Shown: piece by piece, positions 9,650 to 18,952 of the stretch
How positions within the stretch are numbered: the first letter of the stretch is position 1
How the letters are laid out: every line of letters begins with the position of its first letter
Origin: Saprospiraceae bacterium
Lineage (GTDB): Bacteria > Bacteroidota > Bacteroidia > Chitinophagales > Saprospiraceae
Assembly (NCBI GenBank): GCA_020631235.1
Contig: JAHDHQ010000018.1
Span: forward strand, 1-64,000
Reading direction: 5' to 3'
Length of the DNA stretch: 64,000 bases
The notes under the pieces: model-generated
Databases searched by the model: none
The model's input: only the letters and a program-made list of their open reading frames with translations
Told to the model about the DNA's origin: nothing
Made by a program: the position numbers and the translations under genes

Positions 9650-10834
9650 ATGAAGATAGGGATGATACTTGATAAGGTTTACCCTCCCGACCCACGTGTC
9701 GATAATGAAGCTAGCTCTTTAATTAAAGCGGGACATCAAGTGTATTTGTATTGCTTCGATTATACGGGCAAATTGCCTAAAGAAGAAGTAATTAAAGGTA
9801 TCCATGTTTGTCGATACCGAATGCCAAAATGGATATATTCGATCTCTGCTTTAGCCTTTACAGTACCACTTTATCATAATTACCTAGTTAAGAGTTTATC
9901 TCATTTCTTGAAGAAAAACAGCATTGAACACATACATATCCATGATATGCAAGTTGCTAATGCTGTGTATAAAGCAAACCGGCTATTTAAATTACCGACC
10001 CTACTTGATTTACATGAAAATAGGCCTGAAATCATGAAATTCTATGAGCATGTAAATTCCTTTATGGGTAAAAGGCTGATATCACCTGAAAAATGGAAGA
10101 GAGCTGAATTTAAGGCAATAGAAAAAGCGGATAAAGTAGTGGTAGTGACTCAAGAAGCTAAAGAATATTACATTGAAAAAACGGATGTTAGACGAGATAA
10201 AATATTGGTAGTTCCGAATACTGTCCGGAAAGATTTTAAAGAGCATTTCACGATATACGAAGAGATCGAATCTAGAGATGCAGATAAGTTTATCATGCTG
10301 TATGTAGGAGATACAGGAAGCCGACGTGGTTTGGATACTGTTTTAGATGCCCTTCCGATAATCAGAAAGCAAATTCCCAATATTAAGCTCAATGTTGTGG
10401 GAACTTCTAAATATCATCCCCAACTTATCCAGAAAGCAAAACAGCTAGAGCTTGAGGATTTAGTTGATTTTCATGGTTGGCAAAATTTTGAAAAATTCCC
10501 TTCATTCATTCGTAATGCCAGCATCGGTATTTGTCCTATCCATCGCAACATCCATCATGATACTACTTTTGCAAATAAGATCTTTCAATATATGTCATTT
10601 GGCAAACCGATTCTTGTCAGTGATTGTCCTGCTCAGGAAGCAGTGGTTAAGGAGTTTGAATGCGGTTTAATTTTTAAAGATCAAGACAAACATGCCTTTG
10701 CCAAGCAGCTTATAAAGATAGCTTTAGATTCCAGCTACTATTCTTTATTGAGTGATAATGCTTTAAAGGCAGTAGAGACCTACTGGAACTGGGAAAATAC
10801 TTCTCGAGGTTTGGTGGAGTATTATACTTTTTAA
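9650..10834 (+). CDS. Glycosyltransferase family 4
   Basis: The 394 residues form two Rossmann domains of GT-B type. The N-terminal domain opens with DKVYPPDPRVDNEA, the acceptor-side motif of many GT4 enzymes. The C-terminal domain has LYVGDTGSRRG (donor binding), GWQNFEKFPSFIRNA and the EX7E-like stretch near KIFQYMSFGKPILVSD. It transfers a sugar from a nucleotide donor to a growing surface glycan at the inner membrane. Donor and acceptor cannot be told. It is the only plus-strand gene of the polysaccharide locus. Its last four bases overlap the stop of the convergent SGNH hydrolase gene. Confidence 0.9.
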   Translation: MKIGMILDKVYPPDPRVDNEASSLIKAGHQVYLYCFDYTGKLPKEEVIKGIHVCRYRMPKWIYSISALAFTVPLYHNYLVKSLSHFLKKNSIEHIHIHDMQVANAVYKANRLFKLPTLLDLHENRPEIMKFYEHVNSFMGKRLISPEKWKRAEFKAIEKADKVVVVTQEAKEYYIEKTDVRRDKILVVPNTVRKDFKEHFTIYEEIESRDADKFIMLYVGDTGSRRGLDTVLDALPIIRKQIPNIKLNVVGTSKYHPQLIQKAKQLELEDLVDFHGWQNFEKFPSFIRNASIGICPIHRNIHHDTTFANKIFQYMSFGKPILVSDCPAQEAVVKEFECGLIFKDQDKHAFAKQLIKIALDSSYYSLLSDNALKAVETYWNWENTSRGLVEYYTF

Positions 10835-11541
10835 AGTAAATGTTTTTCTTTTATTTTGTTCAATATTGCTTTGGATACTAACTGATGTCCAAGGTCTGAA
10901 TAATGCGCTCCATCAGGAAAATGGTCTAAGCTATTTAAATGATCTAAGTTTATCCACACCAGATTATAGTCTTTGCAAATTTGCTTTATAATAGAATTAT
11001 ATTTTACATAATTTTTTGCACTTCCAGGAAGGATAGATTCTACCCTTTCATCTGGAGGATTGATAGGTAAGCAAATAACATGTGCGTTTGAATTTTTCCT
11101 TATTTCATCAATTATAATTCGATAGCCTGAGTCAAATTGCTTCAAGGATATCCAAGGTTTTTTACCTCTTAATCGAACAAAAAAAGCTCTGTTTTTCTTA
11201 AATACAAGATGGTGAATACCAGTAAATATTTTCTTTATTGGCGTTTCTTTTTTAGCGTTTAGAATTTCTGCAAACCAATATGGAATTTCACGAGTTGAAG
11301 CATCGCAAACTCCAAGGTTAATAATAAATAAATCCGGATTAGTTTTCGCAATTTCTGATGAAAGCACTCGATGTATATCATACACAGTAGCACGACTAAA
11401 TGCAGTATTAATTAATTCTACATCTTCTTCCCTATTTATTTTAGATAAGGCGTCTTGGAGATAAGCGGCATAGTTTTTTCCATTGGCTATCTGAGGACGA
11501 ACCCTTAAAGCTATTGAATTTCCTACGACTGTTATTTTCAT
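10831..11541 (-). CDS. SGNH/GDSL-family hydrolase
   Basis: The 236 residues start with ITVVGNSIALR (block I, catalytic Ser in GNS) and end with the DGAHYSDLGH block, which supplies the catalytic Asp and His. No signal peptide is apparent. SGNH enzymes in polysaccharide loci add or remove O-acyl groups. The start ATG overlaps the stop of the TagB/TagF-like gene by four bases (ATGA), so translation is coupled and it is the last gene of that operon. Its likely role is trimming or modifying the glycan that the same operon builds; the exact reaction is inferred. Confidence 0.8.
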   Translation of the reverse strand: MKITVVGNSIALRVRPQIANGKNYAAYLQDALSKINREEDVELINTAFSRATVYDIHRVLSSEIAKTNPDLFIINLGVCDASTREIPYWFAEILNAKKETPIKKIFTGIHHLVFKKNRAFFVRLRGKKPWISLKQFDSGYRIIIDEIRKNSNAHVICLPINPPDERVESILPGSAKNYVKYNSIIKQICKDYNLVWINLDHLNSLDHFPDGAHYSDLGHQLVSKAILNKIKEKHLL

Positions 11542-12728
11542 CTAATTATTGATTTTATCAGCTCTACAACTCGTTCAGTGGACCTTCCATCTTGATGGTC
11601 ATAAAATAAATCTCTCAACTCATTCCTTTGCTCTTTATATGTGTCTTTGTTATTTATTAAGTCTTCTAATACATTCAAGAATTGAATTTGGGATGTAGGC
11701 TTAGCTCCATGAGTAATTTCAGCATAATTGGGATAAAATCCTATTTCTTTTTCATACCTTTCCAGATCATAAGGCAAAAATACAACTGGTTTATCTAATA
11801 GTATATAGTCATAATACATTGAAGAATAATCAGTTATCAAAGCATCTGAAATACGAGCTAATTGATTTACATTGGGACAAATATCGTGAGTCATAAGTTT
11901 TAATCCTTCCATGTACTTTATTTCTTGCCAAAATTTGGCATTAGATTTATCCTTTAGATCTACATGATGAGGCCGCAATAAAATTATGGCTTTATGTTGC
12001 TTAAGCCAGGTATTCAATGTTTCTAAATTTACATCTTCGAAAGGGAAAAATTTGGTTGCCCCCCAGGGTCTCCACGTTGGACAATAAACTATCAATTTTT
12101 TGTGCTTTGCTAAGCCTAAGCTATCCTTAAACTTATCAGCATTAAAACGGGCATCAAAGAAGATATCATTTCTTGGCAAACCAGTCAATTCAAATTTATC
12201 CAACCCAATCGGTAATAATTTGTTTTGTTGACTGGCCGCAAATTTAGAGGGAGCAATCATGCAATTACTTGTGGTAATTTTTTGTTTACTTGACAAAACA
12301 GACTTTCTTGGTGCGTTTTTAAGATCTAACCATCCTCTTCGGAGTGGAATCCCATGATGAAGGTAAATATGTTTAGGTCGCTTTAATAAGGGAATAAACA
12401 TCAAAACATCTTTGACACCATGGCTAGTTAAATAGATGGGTGTCCTTAAACTCAACCAAATTCCTTTTAAAGATCGCCTATAGTAAACTTCTCCTTTTTC
12501 AGCTCGAACCTTCTTAAATACTTCTTGGCTATTTGTTAGCCAAACAGGTCTCAATTCAGGATGTTTTCTCTGTATAAACTCATAAACAAGTGCTGAGTTA
12601 TCTGCAAATCGTTTTCCTGCAAAAGCTCCAAATAATATAAGCCTTTTAGATTTGGGTATTACCAAAGCAATCAAGCTTAGCACGAAAGAAAAGCTGTACA
12701 TCATCAAATCTCTTAGCCAAGCGTTCAT
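11538..12728 (-). CDS. CDP-glycerol glycerophosphotransferase family protein (TagB/TagF-like)
   Basis: The 396 residues open with a membrane-associated helix (about 8-24). The family motifs are present: HGIPLRRGW, the CPTWRPWG block, RPHHVD, and the donor site ITDYSSMYYDYILLDKPVVF. Enzymes of this family move glycerol-phosphate (or ribitol-phosphate) from a CDP donor to a lipid-linked acceptor at the cytoplasmic face. The neighbouring TagD-like gene, only 7 bases upstream, could supply CDP-glycerol. In Gram-positive bacteria this pair makes teichoic acid. Here it would decorate or build a surface polysaccharide, which is inference. Confidence 0.9.
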   Translation of the reverse strand: MNAWLRDLMMYSFSFVLSLIALVIPKSKRLILFGAFAGKRFADNSALVYEFIQRKHPELRPVWLTNSQEVFKKVRAEKGEVYYRRSLKGIWLSLRTPIYLTSHGVKDVLMFIPLLKRPKHIYLHHGIPLRRGWLDLKNAPRKSVLSSKQKITTSNCMIAPSKFAASQQNKLLPIGLDKFELTGLPRNDIFFDARFNADKFKDSLGLAKHKKLIVYCPTWRPWGATKFFPFEDVNLETLNTWLKQHKAIILLRPHHVDLKDKSNAKFWQEIKYMEGLKLMTHDICPNVNQLARISDALITDYSSMYYDYILLDKPVVFLPYDLERYEKEIGFYPNYAEITHGAKPTSQIQFLNVLEDLINNKDTYKEQRNELRDLFYDHQDGRSTERVVELIKSIIR

Positions 12729-12735
12729 ACAATGT

Positions 12736-13152
12736 TTAGCTTTCTCTTTGCTTTAATAGAATTTCATTGATTAAAGTGGATGATGTGCCTTTGGTATAAG
12801 GGAAATAAATAATTTTAACTCCCACCTCTTCAAATTGTGTTTCATAGTCTTTCCATTTGGGATGATCAAACCAGTCATCCCCCACAAACATTACATCAAA
12901 TTTTAAACGCTTCCACATATCCATTTTATCCATCGAATGTTGCGGAACTACTGAATCAACTAAAGAAATATTGCGTACGATTTCCATTCGTTCTTCAAAG
13001 GGTATCACTGCTTTTTTGTTTTTGTAGGCTACTAATTCATCCGTTGTCACGCCTACAATCAACTTATCACAAAGTCCTTTAGCATTTTTTAAAAGGTTTA
13101 AATGTCCTATGTGAAATAAATCATAAACACCTGTTGTGTATCCTACGGTCAT
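12736..13152 (-). CDS. Glycerol-3-phosphate cytidylyltransferase-like protein (TagD-like)
   Basis: The 138 residues are the normal length for TagD. The nucleotidyltransferase HxGH motif is present (FHIGH, His14-Gly16-His17). The C-terminal motif, usually RTxGISTT, reads YTKGTSST (residues 119-126), with Tyr119 where TagD has a catalytic Arg. The expected reaction is CTP plus sn-glycerol-3-phosphate to CDP-glycerol. The changed motif allows a different alcohol-phosphate or nucleotide. It lies between the asparagine synthetase and the TagB-like gene in one operon, and the latter is the likely consumer of its product. Confidence 0.82.
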   Translation of the reverse strand: MTVGYTTGVYDLFHIGHLNLLKNAKGLCDKLIVGVTTDELVAYKNKKAVIPFEERMEIVRNISLVDSVVPQHSMDKMDMWKRLKFDVMFVGDDWFDHPKWKDYETQFEEVGVKIIYFPYTKGTSSTLINEILLKQRES

Positions 13153-13197
13153 ATTCTTTGTTTAAAACCTAAAATTAAAGCTTTTTAATAATATCTC

Positions 13198-14721
13198 TTA
13201 GGGCTTTAAAAATGGTTTTAAATTGAATAATAACCAAGCATCCATAGGTTTTGTATCTAGGTCAGTTTCTTCTCTAAAAATACTTTCTAAGGGGACAGGG
13301 AAACCAATCTTTTTTCGATCGATTACTTCATCTGGAATTAGTTTTCGGTAAATTCTTTTTAATGGTTCTTTAAAACTATTGCCCATTCGCCAATCGAAAG
13401 GAGTGCCAGCCATCATCTCCACTAACCTATGGTCAACAAAAGGCACTCTCGCTTCTACACTGCATAACATGGTGGAATTATCTACCCTTCTTAATAAGCC
13501 TTGAAGATGAACGATTTGAAAGTAATAAGCTACCTGTTCTAGAGCGTTTTCACCAGGAATGTTGGCAAGAGCAAAATCTAAGACTTCATCATCTTTGTTT
13601 GAACCATAACAGTATTTTTCGTCAAAGCCTTTAAGGTTTAATTTTCCTATTGACTTTGCCCATTTAAAAATTCGATCATATCCCCAAAATAATTCATCAG
13701 CTCCTTCACCAGAAAGTACAACTGTATTTTCAGTCTTAACCACCTTTGTCATTAGATAAATAAGAATTTCATTTGGCACTGATAAAGGTTCATTCCTTTT
13801 CGCTAGCATCCATTTGCCAGTAGCTAAAAACTCTTCTTCATTAACTAAGATTTGGTGAAGAGTACTTTGTAAGCCTTCATTTGCCAAGGAACTCCATTTA
13901 AACTCATTTAAGCTTTCGAATCCTACGGTCCATGTATGTGTAGGATTAAGAATATAACTTAAAATTGTACTGTCTAAGCCACCACTTAAATAACTACCTA
14001 CAGGCACATCTGAGCGTCTTCTTAAATTGATTGCATTTTGAAGCAAATCATCTAAAGCTTCATCAGAAGGTGGTTCCTTTTGACTGACATCTAAGTTCCA
14101 ATATCTATGAAATTTACCATTTAAAAAATAGTGCGCCGCAGGAAAAAAGCGCACATTATCATAAATGGTATGACCTCCAACTGTCATCCTCAATTTTCGA
14201 TATTGACGTTTCGCAAAATCGTCTATTTTTCCCTGTTCAAGGGATTGTAACGATGCCATTTCACTTGCAAAAACCCAGTGTCCATTTGATTTTTCTTGAT
14301 AATAAATCGGTTTTATACCAAGGCGGTCTCTGGCTGCAAATATATCTTTAGTCAAACTATTGAATATCACAATGGCAAACATCCCATTGAAATAATCAAG
14401 GCATTTTACCCCGTACTTAATATACATTAACAGCACCACTTCTGTATCTGAATCTGTCTTTACCTGAAGACCGTGAGCGGATATTAGCTCTTTATAATTA
14501 TATACTTCACCATTAAAAATCATATGAAAATGATCCAATACAAAAGGTTGATTGGAACGAGGATTTAAGTCCAATATAGATAATCTTAGGTGCCCTAAAT
14601 AATGTCCATCGACTAGCTTACTGTCCTTAAAATCTGGACCTCGATGGTGCATCAAATCTAAAGCCTCGTCTAAAGTAGATTTCGAATAATTAGTATTAAA
14701 AGCTGCTAAAATTCCACACAT
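13198..14721 (-). CDS. asnB: Glutamine-hydrolysing asparagine synthase family protein
   Basis: The 507 residues carry the N-terminal class II glutaminase (Cys2 nucleophile after Met removal, RGPD, FNGEVYNY) and the C-terminal synthetase domain with the ATP PP-loop SGGLDS (246-251). The length is short against about 600 for housekeeping AsnB, and similar short forms are common in polysaccharide loci. There it may amidate a uronic acid in the glycan rather than make free asparagine. The adjacent UDP-sugar dehydrogenase gene supports that reading. It sits between the flippase and TagD-like genes in one minus-strand run. Confidence 0.85.
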   Translation of the reverse strand: MCGILAAFNTNYSKSTLDEALDLMHHRGPDFKDSKLVDGHYLGHLRLSILDLNPRSNQPFVLDHFHMIFNGEVYNYKELISAHGLQVKTDSDTEVVLLMYIKYGVKCLDYFNGMFAIVIFNSLTKDIFAARDRLGIKPIYYQEKSNGHWVFASEMASLQSLEQGKIDDFAKRQYRKLRMTVGGHTIYDNVRFFPAAHYFLNGKFHRYWNLDVSQKEPPSDEALDDLLQNAINLRRRSDVPVGSYLSGGLDSTILSYILNPTHTWTVGFESLNEFKWSSLANEGLQSTLHQILVNEEEFLATGKWMLAKRNEPLSVPNEILIYLMTKVVKTENTVVLSGEGADELFWGYDRIFKWAKSIGKLNLKGFDEKYCYGSNKDDEVLDFALANIPGENALEQVAYYFQIVHLQGLLRRVDNSTMLCSVEARVPFVDHRLVEMMAGTPFDWRMGNSFKEPLKRIYRKLIPDEVIDRKKIGFPVPLESIFREETDLDTKPMDAWLLFNLKPFLKP

Positions 14722-14742
14722 AATTCATCAATCCATAAAAGG

Positions 14743-16197
14743 TCAAAAAATATTCTTCACTCTTTGTTTGACAAAGTTAATCTCATTTTTATCAAAATAT
14801 CCTATTCCTACAGCTAAGGTTAAAAACGCTATGACACATCCAAGTTTGGCTGTCCATCGATACCATGTATCCAAGGGATTTATAAAATATAAAACCACCG
14901 TAAATACAATTCCAATGATCACTAACTTGAAAATTTTCATCAACTCGTAATCCACTTTAAAAAACCGTTCCGATAAACGATAACTGTAGAATAAGCCCAA
15001 TAAACCAGCCAATATAGACGCTGCAATGGCACCATAAACATCATACAATGGAATAAGGAATATATTTAGCACAATATTGGCCAACAAACTAAGAAAGACA
15101 ATATGTATGTTATATCTAGTATTCTTTGTAAAGTGAAGACTTAAAGTAAACACATATTGAATAGCTTTAAAAATAAATAAAAAGGCAATAATAGGCACCA
15201 TATCATATGCTAACCAAAAGGATTCATCCTTGGCAAAAGTGGTGATTAGTTCTTTAGAAAAAAAGGATAAAAACAAACTAAATGCAATAACCAAAAAACT
15301 AAAATAGGTTAATACTTTGGATAAAAATGGCTTAAAGTCATTATCTCTGAAACGTTTAAATGCAATGGGTAAAAAACCCAACTGAAAAGAGGTTATTAAA
15401 AATACATTCGTAACACTTGACACCTTATATGCTAAGGTGTACACCCCAAGATCACTATACTCATGAAAATAAGGTAATAAATACCGATCTGCCAAGGATA
15501 ACAGCATAGCAGACAAGGTAGAAAAGACTAAAGGAAAGCCATATGCAGCCATTCCTTTTGCTGCTTTCACGTTGAATTGCACAACCATGTTTTTAAACAT
15601 ATACACTACATTGGCCAACAAAACAAAGGCATGTCCTGCAATCTGACTGACAAGAATTCCTTTAATCCCCCATTTTAAATAAGCAATTAGATAAATATTT
15701 AATCCAAGAACGATTACCAATTTTATAAGATTGATACTAATAAACATTCCTGCTTTTTCTTTAAATCGCAAGAATTCCAATGGTAATTTATTTAGGATTT
15801 CAAGACCAGCTGAAATAAATAAAAGTTGAAAAAAAATCGTAAAGACTGGTTTATTAAAAGCTAACATTGCAAAGTCAGCAGCAAATGGCTGTAAAGTGAG
15901 ATTGATTAAAATTGAAATCACCAATAGGCTAATCAGTGAAGTAAACAAGATAGAACCTTGAGCATTTTGATCATTCGTATCAGAGCACCAGCGAATCATG
16001 GCGGTGGGAATTCTAAAGCTCAGCACAGCCACAAGGATCATTGCTGTCGCTTCGAGTAAACCTAACATACCATAATCAGTATCTGTGAGATGATCAGTAT
16101 ATAAAGGAAGCAATAAAAACCCAACAATCTTATTTGCTAAGTTCCCAACACTGTAAATGGCTGATTGATTAAATACTTTTTTTAATTGTCCTTTCAT
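14743..16197 (-). CDS. Polysaccharide flippase (Wzx/MATE-like membrane exporter)
   Basis: The 484 residues are almost entirely hydrophobic, with about 12-14 predicted membrane helices. The N-terminal SAIYSVGNLANKIVGFLLLPLY is typical of the oligosaccharide flippase family. It would move undecaprenol-linked repeat units from the cytoplasmic to the periplasmic face of the inner membrane. It sits between the UDP-sugar dehydrogenase and asparagine synthase genes with gaps of 41 and 21 bases, so it belongs to the same operon. No Wzy polymerase or chain-length regulator is seen in the window, so the locus here is incomplete or relies on genes elsewhere. Confidence 0.9.
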   Translation of the reverse strand: MKGQLKKVFNQSAIYSVGNLANKIVGFLLLPLYTDHLTDTDYGMLGLLEATAMILVAVLSFRIPTAMIRWCSDTNDQNAQGSILFTSLISLLVISILINLTLQPFAADFAMLAFNKPVFTIFFQLLFISAGLEILNKLPLEFLRFKEKAGMFISINLIKLVIVLGLNIYLIAYLKWGIKGILVSQIAGHAFVLLANVVYMFKNMVVQFNVKAAKGMAAYGFPLVFSTLSAMLLSLADRYLLPYFHEYSDLGVYTLAYKVSSVTNVFLITSFQLGFLPIAFKRFRDNDFKPFLSKVLTYFSFLVIAFSLFLSFFSKELITTFAKDESFWLAYDMVPIIAFLFIFKAIQYVFTLSLHFTKNTRYNIHIVFLSLLANIVLNIFLIPLYDVYGAIAASILAGLLGLFYSYRLSERFFKVDYELMKIFKLVIIGIVFTVVLYFINPLDTWYRWTAKLGCVIAFLTLAVGIGYFDKNEINFVKQRVKNIF

Positions 16198-16238
16198 ATA
16201 AGGTACTTAGACGGGCAGTTAGCAGCTAAAAAGATTTT

Positions 16239-17561
16239 CTACAGCGCCCAATAATCCATCCTAGTCATTTGACCTAAGTAAGCGCTTTTTATGTCCATAA
16301 AGATCGGCTTTTCAGCACTAATAGAAAGAAAATAATCTTCATCAAAAGATTTATACTCTTGATGTATGACAGCTAAAATAATTCCATCATAATCACTCGC
16401 TATATCATTGGTTAAGCTCAGTCCATACTCATCGGCTAGTTCTTCTTTATTAGCATGAGGATCATGTATGTCTACCTGGATAGAATAGCTTTGCATTTCC
16501 TTGATCATGTCTACTACTTTAGAGTTGCGTATATCACTTACATTTTCCTTGAAAGTAACTCCTAATACTAATACTTTAGACTCGTTTATGTTCTTACCAT
16601 TACCGGCAATTTTCTGAATCATTTTTTTAGCCACGTGTTTGCTCAAGTTATCATTAACTTTCCGTCCACTTAGGATAATATCTGGTCGATATCCTAGCTC
16701 GATGGATTTATGTGTAAGGTAATATGGATCCACTCCTATGCAGTGACCGCCCACTAAACCAGGTGTAAATTTTAGGAAGTTCCATTTGGTTCCTGCAGCT
16801 TCGATGACATCCATAGTATTTATATCGAGTCGATCAAATATCATGGAAAGCTCATTCATTAAAGCAATGTTGAGATCTCTTTGGGTGTTTTCCACGATTT
16901 TAGCAGCCTCTGCCACCTTGATAGATGCAGCTCTAAAAACTCCTGCCTCTATAATTTGCTCATACAAGGAAGTCATTACATCTAATGTCAATGCATCACA
17001 TCCCGATACAATTTTTGTAGTGTTTGTTAAGGTATGTACCTTGTCACCTGGGTTTATTCTCTCTGGTGAATAAGCTACCTTGAAATCCTTTTTATACCTT
17101 AAGCCCGAATTTGATTCCAACAGAGGCACACAATCTTCTTCAGTACAACCCGGATAAACCGTAGACTCATAAACTACAAAATCTCCTTTCTTTAAAATTG
17201 AACCTACATCTTTGGACGCTGCATGAAGAGGACCTAAATTAGGCACATTAAATCGAGTCACCGGAGTAGGTACAGCAACCACATAAAATGAAGCTTCAGA
17301 AAGCTGATTAATATCTGTCGTGAAAGTAATGGTCTTCTCTTCAAAATCAGAAGGATTTAATTCATTATTCGGATCAATCCCTTGTTGGATAAGCTCTACT
17401 TTGCGTTGATTGATATCGTAACCTATAACATCGAAGTGTTTTGCAAATTCCAAAGCTATGGGTAGCCCTACATAACCTAAACCCACAATAGCAAGCTTCG
17501 TTTCTCTATTTACTAATCGGCTAAACTGATTGTTAAAATCTATACTTTGTTCGACTTGCAT
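16239..17561 (-). CDS. UDP-N-acetyl-hexosamine 6-dehydrogenase (TviB/WbpA type)
   Basis: The 440 residues contain the NAD-binding Rossmann site (AIVGLGYVGLP), the central dimer helix and the catalytic Cys in GGHCIGVDPYY (Cys274), followed by the C-terminal UDP-binding domain. The closest family by motif layout is the Vi-antigen/WbpA group, which oxidises UDP-GlcNAc or UDP-GalNAc to the uronic acid at the cost of two NAD+. The product would feed the polysaccharide locus. It is the first gene of the minus-strand operon that runs to the SGNH hydrolase. An 86-base gap with a promoter-like box separates it from the upstream GT4 gene. Confidence 0.92.
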   Translation of the reverse strand: MQVEQSIDFNNQFSRLVNRETKLAIVGLGYVGLPIALEFAKHFDVIGYDINQRKVELIQQGIDPNNELNPSDFEEKTITFTTDINQLSEASFYVVAVPTPVTRFNVPNLGPLHAASKDVGSILKKGDFVVYESTVYPGCTEEDCVPLLESNSGLRYKKDFKVAYSPERINPGDKVHTLTNTTKIVSGCDALTLDVMTSLYEQIIEAGVFRAASIKVAEAAKIVENTQRDLNIALMNELSMIFDRLDINTMDVIEAAGTKWNFLKFTPGLVGGHCIGVDPYYLTHKSIELGYRPDIILSGRKVNDNLSKHVAKKMIQKIAGNGKNINESKVLVLGVTFKENVSDIRNSKVVDMIKEMQSYSIQVDIHDPHANKEELADEYGLSLTNDIASDYDGIILAVIHQEYKSFDEDYFLSISAEKPIFMDIKSAYLGQMTRMDYWAL

Positions 17562-17605
17562 TATTTCTCTTTATGCTGAAGTGAATTTCATGTTTTAAAA
17601 CAACG

Positions 17606-17613
17606 CAAATATA
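17606..17613 (-). promoter_or_regulatory. Possible Bacteroidota -7 box for the polysaccharide operon
   Basis: On the minus strand this reads TATATTTG, a full match to TANNTTTG, 45 bases upstream of the UDP-sugar dehydrogenase ATG. A TTG at the usual -33 distance is not seen. It lies in the only sizeable gap of the minus-strand run between the M20 peptidase and the SGNH hydrolase. Confidence 0.4.
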
Positions 17614-17647
17614 CTTCTGATTAATGTAATTGTATTGTAAAAAGTAT

Positions 17648-18952
17648 TTAGGAAGATGTTTGAAGTAAATTCGTTTCGATCCAGGATACTAAGTTTCCAG
17701 TAAGCGCATGGCGACTGTAGTGCTTGAAACTATCATCGGCTACATCTTGACTTAGCCATGAAGGATCACTGAGAAAGGCGTAAAGGTCTATCTCTTCTTC
17801 ATAGTCAAATATTTTGGTGTGATTGTATGGCCTCAAAATTTTAGCTGCATCTGACTCCTTCGAGCCAATCATAATGATGGGCTTTTTATTGGCCAGATAT
17901 TCAAACAATTTGCCTGGTATATTCACCTTTGCGTTGTCCGTATTATTCACAAGAAGTAAAAGAATATCACTCTCTTGGTAATCATCTAATACTTCATCAT
18001 GAGATTTATAATCTTCTTTTTTTAGTTCAATGTCTGGATAATTAGCCACTTCATTTAATACTTTTGGGTCGATCATGCCGGCTAAGTGAAGCATGATTTT
18101 TGTAGCCGAATGTTCATTAAATTGCTGTATGGCCTTCCATAAATTTGTCGGATTTCTCACTTGATTGAGTAATCCAGCATGATAGATCTTTATGTACTTT
18201 TTAGATTCGTTTCTCGGTGATAGTGACTGCTTTGACTTTTTTATTCTAATATCATTTTGGTCAAACCCGTTGGTTATCGCTTTAAACTTTTGGGTACTGA
18301 AAGACCGTAACATTTCGATCATGGATGGGCTTGTGGCTAATACACCATCACAAGCATCTAGTACTTTTTGCTCTAATCTTTGGTACCTATTTCTGCTAAA
18401 GGAATTTAAATAAAAAGTATCTAAAAAATCCAACTTTGACCATGGATCTCTTATGTCAACAATCCATGGTTTGTTCAACTTTTTTTTAAGCCCAAGTCCT
18501 ATTAGGTGCATGCTGTGTGGAGGACCAGTGCTTACTATCACATCCACAGGATGTTCCGACAAATAGTTAAGGAGATGGTTTATCGAAGGTTTCACCCAAA
18601 ACACTCTGGGATCAGGTATGAACAAATTGCCACGTACCCAATTCATGAGTTTTTTCTTCCTTGACAATTTGACTCCATCACCTACAATACCGGTATTTAT
18701 TTTTTTTTCTCCAGAAATCTTTTTGGCCAGCGCATAGGGTTCCCATATGGGGCGCTTAATGACTTCCACAGAAGAAGGTATATCTTTCAGTAAGCCTTCA
18801 TCGCTGATTTTAAAATCTGGATTTTCGGGTGTGTATATGACTGGACTCCAGCCATATTCTGGCAAATATTTGGCAAATTTTAACCAGCGTTGGACACCAG
18901 AACCAGCAGAAGGTGGCCAGTAGTAGCTTATGATAAGTATTCTCTTATTCAA
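17648..18952 (-). CDS. Glycosyltransferase family 4
   Basis: The 434 residues form a GT-B enzyme. The N-terminal acceptor domain starts IISYYWPPSAGSGVQRW, the glycine-rich loop region typical of GT4. The C-terminal donor domain has YHAGLLNQVRNPTNL and the GKLFEYLANKKPIIMIG motif. The start codon is TTG and overlaps the stop of the upstream DUF4177-like gene by four bases (TTGA). The conserved motif begins a few residues later, so no downstream start is possible. It probably works on the same surface glycan as the genes downstream, although it belongs to the transcript coming from trmD. Confidence 0.88.
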   Translation of the reverse strand: MNKRILIISYYWPPSAGSGVQRWLKFAKYLPEYGWSPVIYTPENPDFKISDEGLLKDIPSSVEVIKRPIWEPYALAKKISGEKKINTGIVGDGVKLSRKKKLMNWVRGNLFIPDPRVFWVKPSINHLLNYLSEHPVDVIVSTGPPHSMHLIGLGLKKKLNKPWIVDIRDPWSKLDFLDTFYLNSFSRNRYQRLEQKVLDACDGVLATSPSMIEMLRSFSTQKFKAITNGFDQNDIRIKKSKQSLSPRNESKKYIKIYHAGLLNQVRNPTNLWKAIQQFNEHSATKIMLHLAGMIDPKVLNEVANYPDIELKKEDYKSHDEVLDDYQESDILLLLVNNTDNAKVNIPGKLFEYLANKKPIIMIGSKESDAAKILRPYNHTKIFDYEEEIDLYAFLSDPSWLSQDVADDSFKHYSRHALTGNLVSWIETNLLQTSS

